A stretch of DNA of 64,000 nt from Corbicula japonica. Taxonomy: Eukaryota; Mollusca; Bivalvia; Venerida; Cyrenidae. Position numbers and translations under genes: made by a program. The stretch spans positions 2,294,001-2,358,000 of the forward strand of contig JAZAYU010000013.1 of NCBI GenBank assembly GCA_038501625.1, written 5' to 3'. The notes beneath the pieces were generated by a model, which was given only the letters and a program-made list of their open reading frames with translations, was not told the origin of the DNA and ran no database searches. Of the stretch, positions 24,201 to 35,289 are shown piece by piece. How positions within the stretch are numbered: position 1 is the first letter of the stretch; each line of letters opens with the position of its first letter.

Positions 24201-26084
24201 AAATTTGTTAATACGTATACTATAACAATTATTTAGGGATTTGTATACGTTAGTTGCATTTTTAAGTTTTCTTAATGAATGTATAACTTTTTAAAATAAA
24301 ATATTATCAAAATATTTTAGGCATTATTGTTGATGATTCAATAAAATGGCAAGTGCAGATAGATAAAATTTGCAGTAAATTAAATTCAAAGCTATATCTG
24401 TTTTATAGAATATCAAAGTATCTCACATTTGAAACAAAGAAAATTTACTATAATGCGTTTGTACTACCGATTCTTGATTATGAAGTTATCTCGTGGGGAC
24501 ATTGTACAAAAACCAACAAAGATCGGATTAATAACTTCCAAAGACGTTTTGCCAAATTAGTGCTAGGTAAACCAGATTCATCAACTAATACAGAACTTTT
24601 TAGTGAACTGAAGTGGTTATCATTTAATGACCGTATCAAATATCACACAGCCTCTCTTCTTTGTAAAACCCTCCACGACTTAGCTCCACAATATTTACAC
24701 GATCTGATAGAAATTACACAAAATACATCTTAAATCTTCGGTCTAACTCAAAGCAATATCTTGTCCATCCAAAGCTAAACAAAGAATTTATGTAAAAGAC
24801 ATTTAGTTACTCTGGTGTGATTATCTGAAATGAAATTCCTATTTCCAAATATTCAAAAAATCATACAAACATCATTTATTGACAATAAATTCTTAAAATG
24901 TATCTACCGGGTATATATACACACAAACTGGTAACTGCTCAATGATTTGTCGTTGCCTTTTTTTACTTCTTGATTATGTGTATTATAATGCCTTCTAATA
25001 TGCCTTGGATATTGTCCAATCACCCCAAGGATATACTTCCTGCTTTTTATATTTTGCCTTTGGCGTCGTCTGTGATATGCAGAATTTATATTCTAAGATC
25101 CAATGTCAAAATTCTATTCTGTTTAGTTCCGCCCATTGTTTTCTCGTTTAGGACAAACCCATTCTTTTATCTGGGGACCATACGCCGCTGACCATGGAAT
25201 GGTATTAATCTGGAATTACCTCATTGAAGGTTCCATGTTCACCGCCATATGCATACCATCGTTTGGAATGGATCGAAATTGTACTATTTATCGGTGTTAT
25301 TACTGAGTTGCGCTCAACCCGGGGCTAGGCGGCGTGGGCATTAATATGCATTTCAATTACTGCCCATGAACAGGCTCAATCAAATCGAGCCTGCAGTATT
25401 TTCATATTTGTCGTGTTCGGTGGCTTTCAAAGTTCCCTTTACATCTATTTCTCAAAATATTGCCCAATTAACATGTGCGATTTTGTATTGTTCATTTTTT
25501 ATTTCATTTTATTTTAAATGTGTGTAGTTATAATATATAGTTTATGATGGCCTCTTGAAAATAAGATTTGTATAATTGTTGTTTTACTTTGTACAAAACT
25601 TAAGAGTTACCATCTATAAATAAAGAATTTATTATAATTATTATTATTAGGGTTCGTACAGTTAAAATGAGATGTGCTAAGTCAATAGTGGTTTGGAAGC
25701 TAAGCTGAAAAAATTTCGAGAAAGGAACACATTAGAAACTAAAACTAAAATGCTAATTAACCCACTCATTTCTTTTATCATTTTGATCACATATTAAGAT
25801 ACAATATATACTTTATATTGATAATTACTACAGGTTACAGTCCAGGCATGAGTTACAACAATGGCTTTCCCTTCGTCACAATCGACAGAGAAAACTCTAA
25901 CAACTGTGCGCACCAAGATTTCGGTGGTTGGTGGTATTACAACTGCGCATACGTTAACGTGAATGGAAAGTACATGACCCCGGGTGATGTATCACTGTAC
26001 GAATCCGCAGTCACGTACAGGACATTCGCGAACTGCGAGTCACTGAAGAGGACAAAGATGATGATCAGCAGATGCTGTGCTTAA
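18255..26084 (+). CDS. Secreted PAN/apple-like plus fibrinogen-related domain protein, five exons
   Basis: Exons 18255-18549, 20552-20688, 22535-22631, 23383-23547 and 25834-26084 join in frame (945 bp, 314 aa), all with GT/AG introns. Residues 1-18 are a signal peptide. Residues about 45-75 have a PAN/apple-like pattern (C48, C52, C61, C73). The FReD runs from C105/C106 to the end. It has a GVYKV start, YCDM at 133-136, GGWT at 141-144, then VIQNRFDGSVNF, WLG and a GGWWYYNC core at 262-269. Expected disulphides are C106-C134 and C256-C269. The calcium loop reads DRENSNN at 249-255, with Glu replacing the second Asp of the usual DRDND. The stretch before it is shorter than usual, lacking the typical GDSL block. 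Family members are secreted lectin-like recognition proteins; ligand unknown. The ATG at 18255 is chosen for its signal peptide. Confidence 0.9.
19794..20262. mobile_element. Foldback element M (MITE-like), copy 1
   Basis: 469 bp including flanking TATA/TA, with perfect terminal inverted repeats of about 40 bp (CTTAAGGACTTTGAAAACGC...). The two halves pair along nearly their whole length, for example AAGACAGTAACCCT against AGGGTTACTGTCTT. A second copy lies inverted at 59830-60297 and differs at about three sites. Possible TA target duplication suggests a Tc1/mariner-type mobiliser (inference). The 76-codon frame here is shared with the other copy because of sequence identity, not selection. 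Confidence 0.9.
20431..20468. repeat. (TGT)n microsatellite
   Basis: TGT/GTT triplets interrupted once by AA, about 80 bp upstream of the acceptor of exon 2 of the PAN-FReD gene. Confidence 0.9.
20689..22534 (+). other. Intron 2 of the PAN-FReD gene
   Basis: Donor GTATAT is weak. The last 240 bp are a tandem array of the acceptor/exon junction (separate entry). A minus-strand frame at 21265-21576 has no recognisable domain and I do not call it a gene. Confidence 0.8.
22291..22560 (+). repeat. 30-bp tandem array of the exon-3 splice acceptor and exon start
   Basis: Nine consecutive exact 30-bp periods start at 22291, 22321, 22351, 22381, 22411, 22441, 22471, 22501 and 22531. Consensus parts are (G/A/C)CA(G/A)GTAATTCAAAACAGG and TTTGATATTTT. 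The last period is the true junction: TTTTGCAG ends the intron and GTAATTCAAAACAGG opens exon 3. Period 30 keeps the reading frame, so from 22292 every unit reads through into exon 3 as VIQNRFDILQ-like decapeptides without a stop. Units at 22381, 22441, 22501 and 22531 have a full CAG acceptor; the others have CAAG. Confidence 0.95.
23587..23735. repeat. Foldback element F copy in PAN-FReD intron 4
   Basis: Arms GCCCAAGATCATAAAACTAA and inverted TTTATGATCTTGGGC around the TGGCGGCTGGTCGCCATT centre. Starts about 40 bp after the exon 4 donor. Confidence 0.9.
23830..24110 (-). repeat. Repeat B fragment, reverse orientation
   Basis: Inverted pieces of repeat B: CAAGTTGTCGTGGTGAA, TTTGAACTAGGCTCTA and GTGCACCAACCTC, in PAN-FReD intron 4. 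Confidence 0.6.
24317..24735 (+). pseudogene. Non-LTR retrotransposon RT C-terminal fragment
   Basis: One open stretch of about 135 codons reads LGIIVDDSIKWQVQIDKICS, YRISKYLTFETKKIYYNAF, a VISWGH motif, NNFQRRFAKLVLG, and LHDLAPQYLHDLIE. This is the RT thumb/C-terminal part of a CR1/jockey-like LINE. There is no catalytic box and no endonuclease. It lies inside intron 4 of the PAN-FReD gene in the same orientation. A different lineage from the copy at 12229. Confidence 0.85.
25008..25445 (-). repeat. Repeat C copy, reverse orientation
   Basis: Shares with the copy at 62213 the blocks GCCTTTGGCGTCGTCTGTGA, CCATGGAATGGTATTAATCT, GAGTTGCGCTCAACCC and TTGTCGTGTTCGGTGGCTTT. Other copies are at about 44860, 46745, 49556, 50085, 52954 and 59590. 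Non-autonomous, about 550 bp when complete. The frame at 24970-25191 lies in it and is not a gene. Confidence 0.75.
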
Positions 26085-26088
26085 TAAA
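26083..26088 (+). terminator. AATAAA overlapping the PAN-FReD stop codon
   Basis: The stop TAA (26082-26084) is part of TTAATAAACG, so a canonical poly(A) hexamer begins inside the stop codon. A second AATAAA is at 26396-26401, beyond the nested foldback pair. Confidence 0.4.
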
Positions 26089-26107
26089 CGCATGACAAAA
26101 TCCAAGA

Positions 26108-26347
26108 ACCTGGGTCCAAGATCATAACACTGAGATAGGTGACAAGCTCAAATATAAGCATCAGCGCCCAAGGTTATAAAACTGAGCAGAGAAACCAGTC
26201 TCAAATCTCAAGCATTTGCTGAAATAGCGACTGGTCGGCAATCAGATGCTTGAGATTTGAGATTGGTTTCTAATCTCAGTTTTATAACCTTAGCATCTGG
26301 TTGGCTGACATGGCGACAAGATCTAGTTTTTGTTTTATGATCTTGGG
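26108..26347. repeat. Nested foldback F elements (one inserted in another)
   Basis: The outer copy starts CCAAGATCATAACACTGAGAT and ends TTTTATGATCTTGGG. It is interrupted at about 26164-26292 by a second copy with CGCCCAAGGTTATAAAAC and AGTTTTATAACCTT ends. AGCATC flanks the inner copy on both sides and may be a target duplication, but it is also a word within the element itself. Confidence 0.75.
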
Positions 26348-26817
26348 CCCTGAATTAATGACAGACTGAACCCGACAATGCTGCAGCTGCAGCAAAATAA
26401 AACGTTTAATAGATGTGCGCACTTAATTTGAAATGGGTCTTAAAACAGTTGTTACTTTTTTTCTCTTTTTTTCTGTTTTAACAGGTTGACAACTGTCAAA
26501 TGGAGTTGTCTCTTATCGGAGCTTCATCTCATACTTCACTAACTACATTTGTAGCTGGTTCTTACTCTACGCAGTCAAACTACTGTATCTTTTTCATATG
26601 ATCCGAAACAAAATCAGGGAGAAGACGAATTGTTCGTCCCATTATATCAGTTCATCGTACTAGTTATTAAACATTTTAGGTCTGAATTTCCTCGTCGAAA
26701 TCTATAGTGAAACCAAGACAAGAAAATTCCTTTTTTATTTGATGTCTTTTGAACTCAGAATAAATGTATGCTTTTGGTTTTTTATTTTCCATTTCTTATT
26801 TATATCATCGGTATTAT

Positions 26818-27400
26818 GAGTTATTTGTAAAACCATCTGTTAATTCAAAAAGAAAGGTGACCAATATGATATTCTAGAGCGCACTGTATGCTTGATAATA
26901 AACCCATCTGTTGTTCACTATGCTTACCTCATTGGTTGCACGACGATGGCAAAGATTTAGGAGTTTATGAAGATTTATAGGGAAATCTTGTAAAAGAACC
27001 AAACAGCTCGATTTCTTTTATTCCTCTAACGGTGTTCTTGCTTAAATGTCTCTATCTCTTGTTCCTGTAAATTCACTGATTACCCGCTATTTTGCTTGAC
27101 ATTGCTTGAGCTTCTTAAGTTTTATATGTATGTGAGCTTTTGCATTGCATTGTCAAGCTGATGGGTGGGTTGGAAGTTATTCACCAAGAAAACGTGTTCA
27201 TATTTGTTTATATAAAAACCTAAATTTATTTGCCACTGACGTTCCAAAGCGGTAATCCGTCATGTTCTCTTTTTCGTTATTTTTGTGGTGTTATATTTGA
27301 AACTGATCATGTTATAAACTCTTATGCTCCCTTTTCCTTTCCTTTACTGGTTGTGTGGGAAGACTGGGTTTTATGGGTATGACTATGCACATTTTAATTA
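26818..27400 (+). repeat. Repeat B copy
   Basis: Matches 5560-6230 from GTAAAACCATCTGT onward to the GTGGGAAGACTGG region, with indels. A small inverted piece follows at about 27755-27860. Confidence 0.7.
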
Positions 27401-28100
27401 TTTGTTTATTTTTTAAAACTAAATCAAAACTATACAAACACATTCAGCAAACACATCCTTTCCAAACAGTCAAAGAGTATAGAGAACAAAAGAGCATGAA
27501 TATATAATATGATATTTTGTAAACTGCGCCATAAATAGTCTATTAATAGAAATATTGCCACTATTTATAGTAATACGTGGAATCGTTTGGTATGATTATT
27601 TCCTCGTTCTCTTAATAATTTGGGTTATGGTATGTAAGCAGTTTCAAACTGATATTTCAACTAGATCTCTAGGGTTGATAAGATATTAGAAGTTTTTGTT
27701 TATATTGTTTTTCGATACCGTAAGTTTTTGTCTCCTTGAAAGCAGTTTGAAAAAAGAATGGGAAATATGCATATCAGAAATCGCCACACTCAGAAAACAC
27801 AGCCTCCCCATGAAGCGAAAGAGTAGAGAAAAAGAGAGCATTGTTAATAAGAATATCATAGTGTCATAACGTCTTCTCTTGTAAAATAAAATTCTGTGGC
27901 ACTTACTCTTTATTTATTAGTCATAATGACCAAATGTTGTTGGTATAATATACAAACGTCATGTTATAAATCTGCAAAAAGGGGGGTTTAGTGTCCTGAA
28001 GACAGGTTTAGTTTACACTTCAAGATGAAGGAAATAAACGTAACTCAACTGCATCTTTTCATCTTTTACAAATTTTTTTTCAGTTAGCGGGGTTTCTCTT

Positions 28101-28106
28101 TTTATT
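28101..28106 (-). terminator. Likely poly(A) signal of the C4-like gene
   Basis: AATAAA on the minus strand, about 130 bp past the more distal stop codon at 28233-28235. Confidence 0.5.
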
Positions 28107-28232
28107 TCTTGTTATTATTACGCGACAACTCGTGTCATTTATAAAGTCAAGTAAAATAGATGAAGTGGAAGTGTCATTTAGAAACACAATTTGAAAAAAA
28201 ATAAGTTCTTTTGAAAATCAGAATAAATGTAT

Positions 28233-28340
28233 TTAGACTTTGGGGAAATATGAACATATTGCGCATGTCAGTTCCCTTCCATTCACATACGGTGGACATT
28301 TCAGCGAGCCACACTCTGCTTCAACGTGATACAAACGTTT
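28233..28340 (-). pseudogene. C-terminal coding remnant of the C4-like gene beyond the TGA
   Basis: In the same frame after the TGA at 28341-28343, 35 further codons end at TAA (28233-28235). They encode YHVEAECGSLKCPPYVNGRE and then LTCAICS. These are the conserved family C-terminus with four cysteines, so the ancestral protein almost certainly extended to here. Confidence 0.8.
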
Positions 28341-29689
28341 TCAAATATGGTTCGCAGAGGATTCCGCCATCGCCTCAGGATTACCGTCTACACAAACATA
28401 TTCAGAGGCTGCTGCGTGAGTGTAGGCCCCCGTCATAAGATATCCACTGTATTCGAGCACGTATCTGTGATGACAGCTGTTCTTTCCAGGTACCATTAAA
28501 ACATCGCTAGCAGGAGTACGGCATAGCGCGCACGGAGCGTCGTATACATCAATGTTTTTCCATTCGTTGTAGAACTCCGTTTCCCATTCTGTTCCATATA
28601 TTCTTCCGTAAGACTGGAAACCATCCACGTATTTATTCCACTCTGGATCCTTTGGCAAACATAAATAGTTCACGGCGGCCCCGGTATGAGCATAGTTTGA
28701 ACCTGCAGTGTGTCCTTCATATACCAGCGTTGCGTTGTCTGGACAAACGCTACGTCCCCAACGGATGTATGAACTGCCCAATGAAAACTGGCTTTTCGAC
28801 GAAATTTTGTAAGCGTTTAATAACTCTATCCGGTCCTGTTGGTCTGATATGGTCAGCTTGGCATCTGAAAATATTGCCATTTTGTTTCTTTTTATTAGGA
28901 TATTGTATTTTTACTACTGAATTGTTACGAGAATAGATGCGGTAACTATCATAGCACTGTTTACATGTTTGTTTTATGTTTAAGGGTCGCTAAGGGCTGA
29001 TGACATTGATATTAATGTAAATTAAATTTGTTTCGTGAAGTAAAAATAGATTCCATAAACTGTGAAGTTCAGAGATCGCTTCTAGTTAGAGCTCCGACAT
29101 TATTAAAACGACGGCCAATTTAAAGCCAAGCGATTATATAATATATAAAAATGTTCTATTTCTGTTTTCGTCTCAAACAATATTCATACAAAAAAAGTAA
29201 TTAAAAAATTTTCTTCCAGAGTACTTCTCGAATATATATGATACATGGTTGCAGTGTCATTTCAAAGTAATACAAGAATTACTTGATAATTGAAAATTCT
29301 AAGAAAATGTAATAAGCCTGAAGAAAGCAATGAAAATGGACAGTAAATTTTATCGCAGAGAAATAATATGATACGTATACAAATATTTTGATTGTTAATT
29401 AATATGATATTTAACGTGCCTATAAATGACAAATAATCGAAAACCCATTCAATTAGCTTGCATGATACGTAAGATATATTACAGAATTGAGCATTCGAAA
29501 AAGTTAATACAGGAAATTCATTGTTCACTTACCTTCTAGTTGTTTCATTAGAACAGTTATGTGTTGTTCGTGCTCCACAAGGTTTTGCAGAACGTTAAAC
29601 TCGTACTCGAACTTGTTGTAGCAAACATCCTCGTGACAACCAGCTGCTGCTAGAAGTGCACATATGACTAGTACTATGAGAATAGCCAT
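28341..29689 (-). CDS. Secreted short-chain-collagen-C4-like protein, two exons, late nonsense codon
   Basis: Exon 1 is 29689-29533 and exon 2 is 28864-28341 (minus strand, GT/AG intron), 681 bp, 226 aa. Residues 1-17 form a signal peptide (MAILIVLVICALLAAAG). Residues about 28-75 look like a short coiled coil. The globular part has YIRWGRSVCPDNATLVYEG, HTGAAVNYLCLP, a PCALCR motif, VLMVPGK, LEYSGYLMTG and EYVCVDGNPEAM. These are the hallmarks of the uncharacterised family annotated in molluscs, sponges and cnidarians as short-chain collagen C4-like. No Gly-X-Y repeat is present, so the collagen name is historical. The frame stops at TGA after SSANHI, 36 codons before the family-like end. It may be a truncated functional protein, a null allele, or a sequence error. 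Function unknown; probably extracellular. Confidence 0.85.
28865..29532 (-). other. Intron of the C4-like gene
   Basis: Minus-strand donor GTAAGTGA at 29532-29525 and acceptor TTTTCAG at about 28871-28865. The frame at 29262-29528 is intronic and not a gene. Confidence 0.85.
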
Positions 29690-29726
29690 GCCAAATATAG
29701 GTACAAGATAAAAGAAGAGCGGGAAA

Positions 29727-29732
29727 TTTATA
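29727..29732 (-). promoter_or_regulatory. TATA box of the C4-like gene
   Basis: TATAAA on the minus strand (within GCTATAAATTTCCCGC), 38 bp upstream of the ATG. Transcription would start about 5-10 bp before the start codon, giving a very short 5' UTR. Confidence 0.6.
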
Positions 29733-29759
29733 GCTGGTTATTCTAATTTTGCTTATGTC

Positions 29760-30160
29760 ATGCTTACAAAATTTAAAGGTAATATGGTTGAGTCATTTCA
29801 AAATGACGCTCAAAAACAATGCCATTTAATATTCATACGAAACTCAGAAATCAGCTTTTTTCGTCGTATTATGCATACCTTGGAAATTTAATTGAATGAA
29901 CTTTACAATTTCACAGTAGAACTAAGACAAAATGTCAGAAAATATATACTATGAAACTCAAAAAAACGTCTTGGAACGAGTGTCCAATTAGACGATAGAA
30001 ATTTTCCTTAATTTTCTTTTTACCGATAAACATGTTTTAAAAGATTTTCTTTTATTTTAAGAGCAAACATATTTTGTTCTGTCATACCCCTTTCATAAAT
30101 AATTGAAAACATGTTTTAATATTGATTTATTTAAATCATAACATCAGAATGAATCTGGTC
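29760..30160. other. Intergenic stretch
   Basis: Unique-looking AT-rich DNA upstream of the C4-like gene. No gene or repeat recognised. Confidence 0.45.
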
Positions 30161-30164
30161 TTTG

Positions 30165-30690
30165 GTGGCAAGGGTTTAAGAGTTTATGAAGTTTGAAGGG
30201 AAAATCAATGTAAAAGAACATAGCATATCGATTTGTTTCGTATATCTCTGTCATCGTGTTCTTGCTGTTTTGACTCCAGGACTGGTGCTTTGGTCTCGGT
30301 AAATCATTGAAAACCTACCCTTTCGCTTTACAATGCTATTAGCTTCTTAAGTTTTATTTGTTTGTGTGCTTTTGCCTGCAACATTGTTGACCTGATGGGT
30401 GGATTGGAGTTATTTCACCAAGACAACTTGAACTGGTTGTTCTTTTGTAGGGGCAAGTGTGAGGTTGGTTCACCTGGTTTAAACCCCCAGTGGTTAATTG
30501 TTTTGCCACTGACCATTCCAACGCGATAAACCCTCGGGTTCTGACTTTCGTTAATTATTTGTGCCTCTATTTTGAAACCGATCATTTTAACCATGCTCTC
30601 TTCTCCTCTGTACGTTTTAGCTGAGTGGGGAGGCTGTGTCTGCTGGATGTGGCCATTCCTGATATGCATATTTCACTTTTCTGTTAAAGA
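30165..30690 (+). repeat. Repeat B copy
   Basis: Starts TGGCAAGGGTTTAAGAGTTT and ends CTGATATGCATATTTCAC. The antisense frame at 30415-30669 is shared, in broken form, with other B copies and looks non-coding. Confidence 0.75.
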
Positions 30691-30699
30691 CACATTAGC

Positions 30700-32500
30700 A
30701 AAATTTAGGAAAGCGGCCTGGCTTCACTCGTATGAATCATTTTATTTGTAATAACTGGTTCCATGTAAAAAAAAAAGATTCATGTTGGCGCTAAGGAGTA
30801 ACTAAGTTTCTTTAGCAATTCAATCCCATGATTCGACTGTTAACAATTTGATCTTGTTTACGTCTTCACGCACGCACTAGTTTCAATTCAACATCACATC
30901 ACCTTCTGACCTTTTAAGTTTGAAAAATTCCTTGGGTGAAGTTTATTCAACAAAGCTGTTGTGTGAAATAAATAAATAAACAGGAAAATAAAGGTTCTTC
31001 TCTTACATTTATGTAAAATGTTTCTGTCTTCATATATTAAAATATTTAGAGCCTCATACATATACTTGAACTAACTAGATATTGTAAGTATTCATACGCT
31101 CACCAGAAGTTGTTAGTATACTATTGTTACAATGAATATGTTATATTGTTCATGCTCTATACATCGTATAATTTTGCGAAAATAAGTGTCCTTTCCTGTT
31201 CTTTCTACATTTATGTAAGATGTTTGCAAAAACCTAGTGCATTTTAAAAGCGATGCATTATTATTGTGACATTTCGTTATATTTTGCTACATTTCTGTTC
31301 AGTTAGAGTTTTAAAAGAAATTATGCGATATATATATTTAAAGCTTATAACGCGCATTCTTTTGCAGATGTTTAAAATAAGTGATGATGTTCGTTTGGAT
31401 AAAATTGTTTTCATAAATGACGAGAAAAACAAATGAATTAGCGATAATTAGATAATTTCTGAAACACCATTCTAGTTAAAGAAATTCTGTTGATAAAGCG
31501 CATTAAGATTTTTCTCTTTGAGTGGGAGAACTTGAAGACACAGCATCTTGAGCATAAAAGCCGCCACCAGTAAATTTAAAAAGCATGACACAGCATGACA
31601 TCAGCATTTTCTGTCAAGCAGATAAATACATTACAATGCCTGCCTGCCTGCCTGCCTGCTTGTCTGCCTTCCTGCATGTCTGTCTGTTTGTCTGTCTGTC
31701 TGTCTAATCTCCTACTCCGTTTCTCTCTCTCATAAGTGTCCCGCCTTGGAGAGTATGTGTTTTATCGGAATCGCCTTTTTCGTCCGTCACAAAAAGCATT
31801 TGGGTACATCGTATTAGACAAGTAACGCATCATCATACATTTCATTAGTTATATTTTAATTGAACAGGAAGGTGGGCTTTTAATATTTTGTCCATATACA
31901 AAACGCAAAAGACATGTACGTGAAAGATGATGTAAAATTTTATTACGTGGTACCTAAATATCATTCCACTTATCGTGACGGTATTTTATTTAATATCAAA
32001 GGTAGAAAATCCAAATCATCAAATATACTTGAAAGAATACTCGCTAAACATAATAAGTAACGATAATCTAATGAAATGTGTCGTTTTAAGCAATTATATA
32101 GAAGAAATGGATTCTTAAGTGAAAGATGGAACTCAAACACACACTGTAAACAAAATAAATTCAAAGGGTAAACTAGAAATCTGAAATATACGCAATCTGA
32201 GGGAAAGTAAGGAAACAATGGAAAGGACATTCGCTTCCGCGTATGATAGGCTTTATCTTGAAAAGTATAAACTAATCTGGGCTATACAATAACTAAAAAG
32301 ATTAACTTACCGGCGATTTTGGTCGGCCGTTAACCGTGCATAGTATAAAAAACACGTGATTCCCTGCAGTGGCTATTTTTTTTTTAAATGACGACCACAC
32401 GCTTTCATCGTTTAAAATTCACGCTAGTTCACATCATCACCAACATGAAACATGGAAAACGTTCGTTAAGTAAAAAGTGTTGAGGACTAATTGCGCTTGT
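30700..32500. other. Intergenic stretch with one microsatellite
   Basis: No supported gene. The only clear structure is the TGCC/TGTC microsatellite listed separately. Confidence 0.45.
31637..31705. repeat. (TGCC)n/(TGTC)n microsatellite
   Basis: About 17 tetranucleotide units, TGCC changing to TGTC and TGTT. Confidence 0.95.
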
Positions 32501-32509
32501 ACGGTCTTT

Positions 32510-32800
32510 TGAGTCTTTCCAAATTTCCTAAGGTTACAAACCCGCAGAGGGTTCGGACACGGACACAGCACAGATGTCCCCTTGTCGGGACATCTGTGTT
32601 GTGTTAGTCTGAACCCTCTATGGGTATTGAACTTGGGAAATTTGGAAACGGTGGCTTGCTCAAGATGATTTAAACCGACTTAACGCACGGACCTCACTGT
32701 TTTACATTTATACGCAGGTTTATATATCGGTAAATTACTACATAGTTAAACGCGTAAGTTTGAGTTATGAATATCTTTTCATAACTCTAAGTGGTGAAAG
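32510..32800 (+). repeat. Repeat D fragment with internal hairpin
   Basis: The hairpin at about 32537-32640 pairs AGGGTTCGGAC... with GTCTGAACCCTCT around ATGTCCCCTTGTCGGGACAT. The whole block resembles 48260-48520 (TTGTCCCCTAGTCGGG, GGTGGC..GCTCAA, GCACGGACCTCA, GGTTTATATA, TTATGAATA..TTTTCATAAC), so it is a dispersed family. Confidence 0.6.
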
Positions 32801-33359
32801 ATCAAAGGACTGGAGGTACTGATGGGTCGGCCATCAAAACACAATTGAAAAGCGATGGATCTTTGGCAAAGAGTTTGTGTTTGATTAAGTTGGACCAGAA
32901 ACAAACTTTCGCCTCAAGAACGGGGACCAATTTACTTTATGACCTCTGAGACATAGATATTCGACCCCAAAACAATTAAGATCCAATTAACAAGTCAAGG
33001 CAAATACTGTTATCAAGTTTGCAGACGCAGTGACATGGAGAGCAAACCTGGTGGAAGGACAATATGTCTAAAGATATAATTAGAATATAATTGGACTTCT
33101 TCGACGATAATATGAAATAAGACAATGCCTCTCTCGAACCTGACCAATCGAAATTAAGTGAAGGATATCATACTACATAGGTCATATGGTCAACAGTGAA
33201 ACAAAGCTGGTCACAGTCCTCAGACATCCTGCGAGCAGTTGTTTGCAAGCACAGTATCAATAGACAGCACCTAAAATTCTGAGTTGAGATACGGTGACAC
33301 ACATGACAGAACTAGATGGATTTTCAGATGAACTCTTGTGTCGCCCTCTGGTACAATGT

Positions 33360-33790
33360 CGGAAATAATGCAAGTTCAAAAAGGGTCATAACTCAACCAA
33401 ATGTGACCTTGACCTTAAGAATTTGGCATCATCATGAATGTGTTGTCATAAGTAAAGTTATAGTCAACGTTGAGTTTTCATGTCAAAATCAAAGTACAAA
33501 AAGGGGCATAACTCCATCAAATGTGACCTTTACCTAAAGAATTTGGCATCATCATGAGTCTGTTGTCATAAGCAATATAATTTGAAAGTTTCATGAAGAA
33601 ATATTAAGAAATGGCAAAGTTATAGCCAACGTTAAGTTTTCGTGACGGACGGACGCTCCCACAGATGGGCATTTGTTGGGTATTTCTTTTGTTTAAAACT
33701 ACCCAACAAGCGAAAAACTACCCAATAACAGACTAACGGAATGAATGGAAAGTTCTCACAGATGGGCATTTGTTGGGTAACAAGTGCCAT
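33360..33790. repeat. About 120-bp duplicated units and a flanking direct repeat
   Basis: Two units start near 33372 and 33492, each with AAAAAGGG(T/G)CATAACTC, AAATGTGACCTT and AGAATTTGGCATCATCATGA. Just downstream CACAGATGGGCATTTGTTGG is repeated at about 33660 and 33759. Confidence 0.75.
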
Positions 33791-33799
33791 CGGTGGGCC

Positions 33800-34500
33800 C
33801 GGATGGACCGAAGGACAAAGCGATCCCTATGAATCGCCATTGCTTCAAAAAGGGCGACACAAAAAGTAGCTAAGCTTGTCATTGTCTTTGAATATTCAAA
33901 CTTGAAATCAACAAACAGTATTGGGTCACATGATTTAAAATAAAACTACAAGTGACACTATGGTTTTTTTCCAATAGTTTTATTATTCAGCAAATAATGT
34001 TCAAACAAACAATTACACTGATGCTTTTTTGTCAACTGATGCTTTTTCAATGTGGTGCACATTCTAACGTTTTGTTATATTTTATATAAATTGTCTCATT
34101 TTCGCACCCACTATTTGTATCGACATTTGTGATTTTTTATTCTTGTCCGTTACAAAAGCAGCATGTTCCATTGCAGGAATTAGTGGCAATATAAAGGCTG
34201 TATGCTCCCTCAGACAGTCCTAGACAGAATTGTCAAACTGGTCTCCTCACAGCATTCCATGTGAAGCTGTTATCCTGAAATATTAATTTCAACAAATATC
34301 AAACTGTTCAATACTGAATTTACATTATTTGCATTAGGTATTTGAGACAATAATTAACATTGTTCTGTAGAAAATTTCTAATTTATGAAGTGATTCATTT
34401 ACAATATCATATCAGCATAGTAATTACTGTTGCACTGTTGAAACAGAACACAGAATAAATAACATCAAAGTGCTTTAAGTCCATTCATACTGTATTTTTG
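33800..34500. other. Intergenic stretch
   Basis: AT-rich with no supported gene or repeat boundary. Confidence 0.4.
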
Positions 34501-34511
34501 GGCCCAGAGCA

Positions 34512-34606
34512 TGAACCTTGTGGGTAGGTGTCGCCCCACCTAAACCAGTCTGGCTAAACCTTGTGGGTAGTACTGTGTTGTCGCCCCACCTAAACCAGTC
34601 TGGCTG
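34512..34606 (+). repeat. Two-copy tandem repeat, about 45-50 bp
   Basis: AACCTTGTGGGTAG, TGTCGCCCCACC and TAAACCAGTCTGGCT occur twice in succession. The second copy has a short insertion, TACTGTGT. Confidence 0.9.
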
Positions 34607-35289
34607 CATGTCAATATAAATGAACACTGATTATTCATCAGATTACAATTTACAGGAACCTGAATTTCCATCTGAAAATATCCAGATCCGGAAAAATATT
34701 ACATTTTCCAAATGCAATGGATTTGTACCCCACCCATTTACATGTTACAATATTTTACCAGCTGCAATGTTGAGACAGCGTTATGTCAGCTCAAGCATTA
34801 CAAATAAACTAAAATATACTGTTTACAAAAATTACATCTCCTAAAACAGTCATTGTGGACTTAACTCAAACATTTTTATTTTACCTTCACTTTTGTTGTC
34901 CACTTTATTGCATGATGTCAAACAGTTCTATACAGCTTCAAATGGGGTATTAGGTCAAACTTAGTTGATACGGGTCTGACCAGATCCAAAGATCATCTAA
35001 ACCTGTTTATGAATAATTAAATAAACAATATACATATAATAAATAAATACATGATTATTCTTTCTTCCAGGATGCTAAATTCACCCGAAAATGCATTTAA
35101 GAGATACTATTAAATAAATTCATATAATTTGTGAAGTTCCTGTTCTTTATACTCAATGAATCCCTGAGGTTCTACTCTTCTTCTTCTTTTGGTTTTCCCT
35201 GGGTTATTTTGAGAATATCTGAGACTGTTCTGATTAAATGACCTGAGAGACATCATTGAATGGAGTGCAAGACAAAATTGAAAGTAGTA

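Noticed and set aside
28341..28343. TGA as a selenocysteine codon in the C4-like gene
   Set aside because: The family has no known selenocysteine at this site, the codon does not align with a cysteine, and I see no SECIS-like element in the short 3' region. A nonsense change is simpler.
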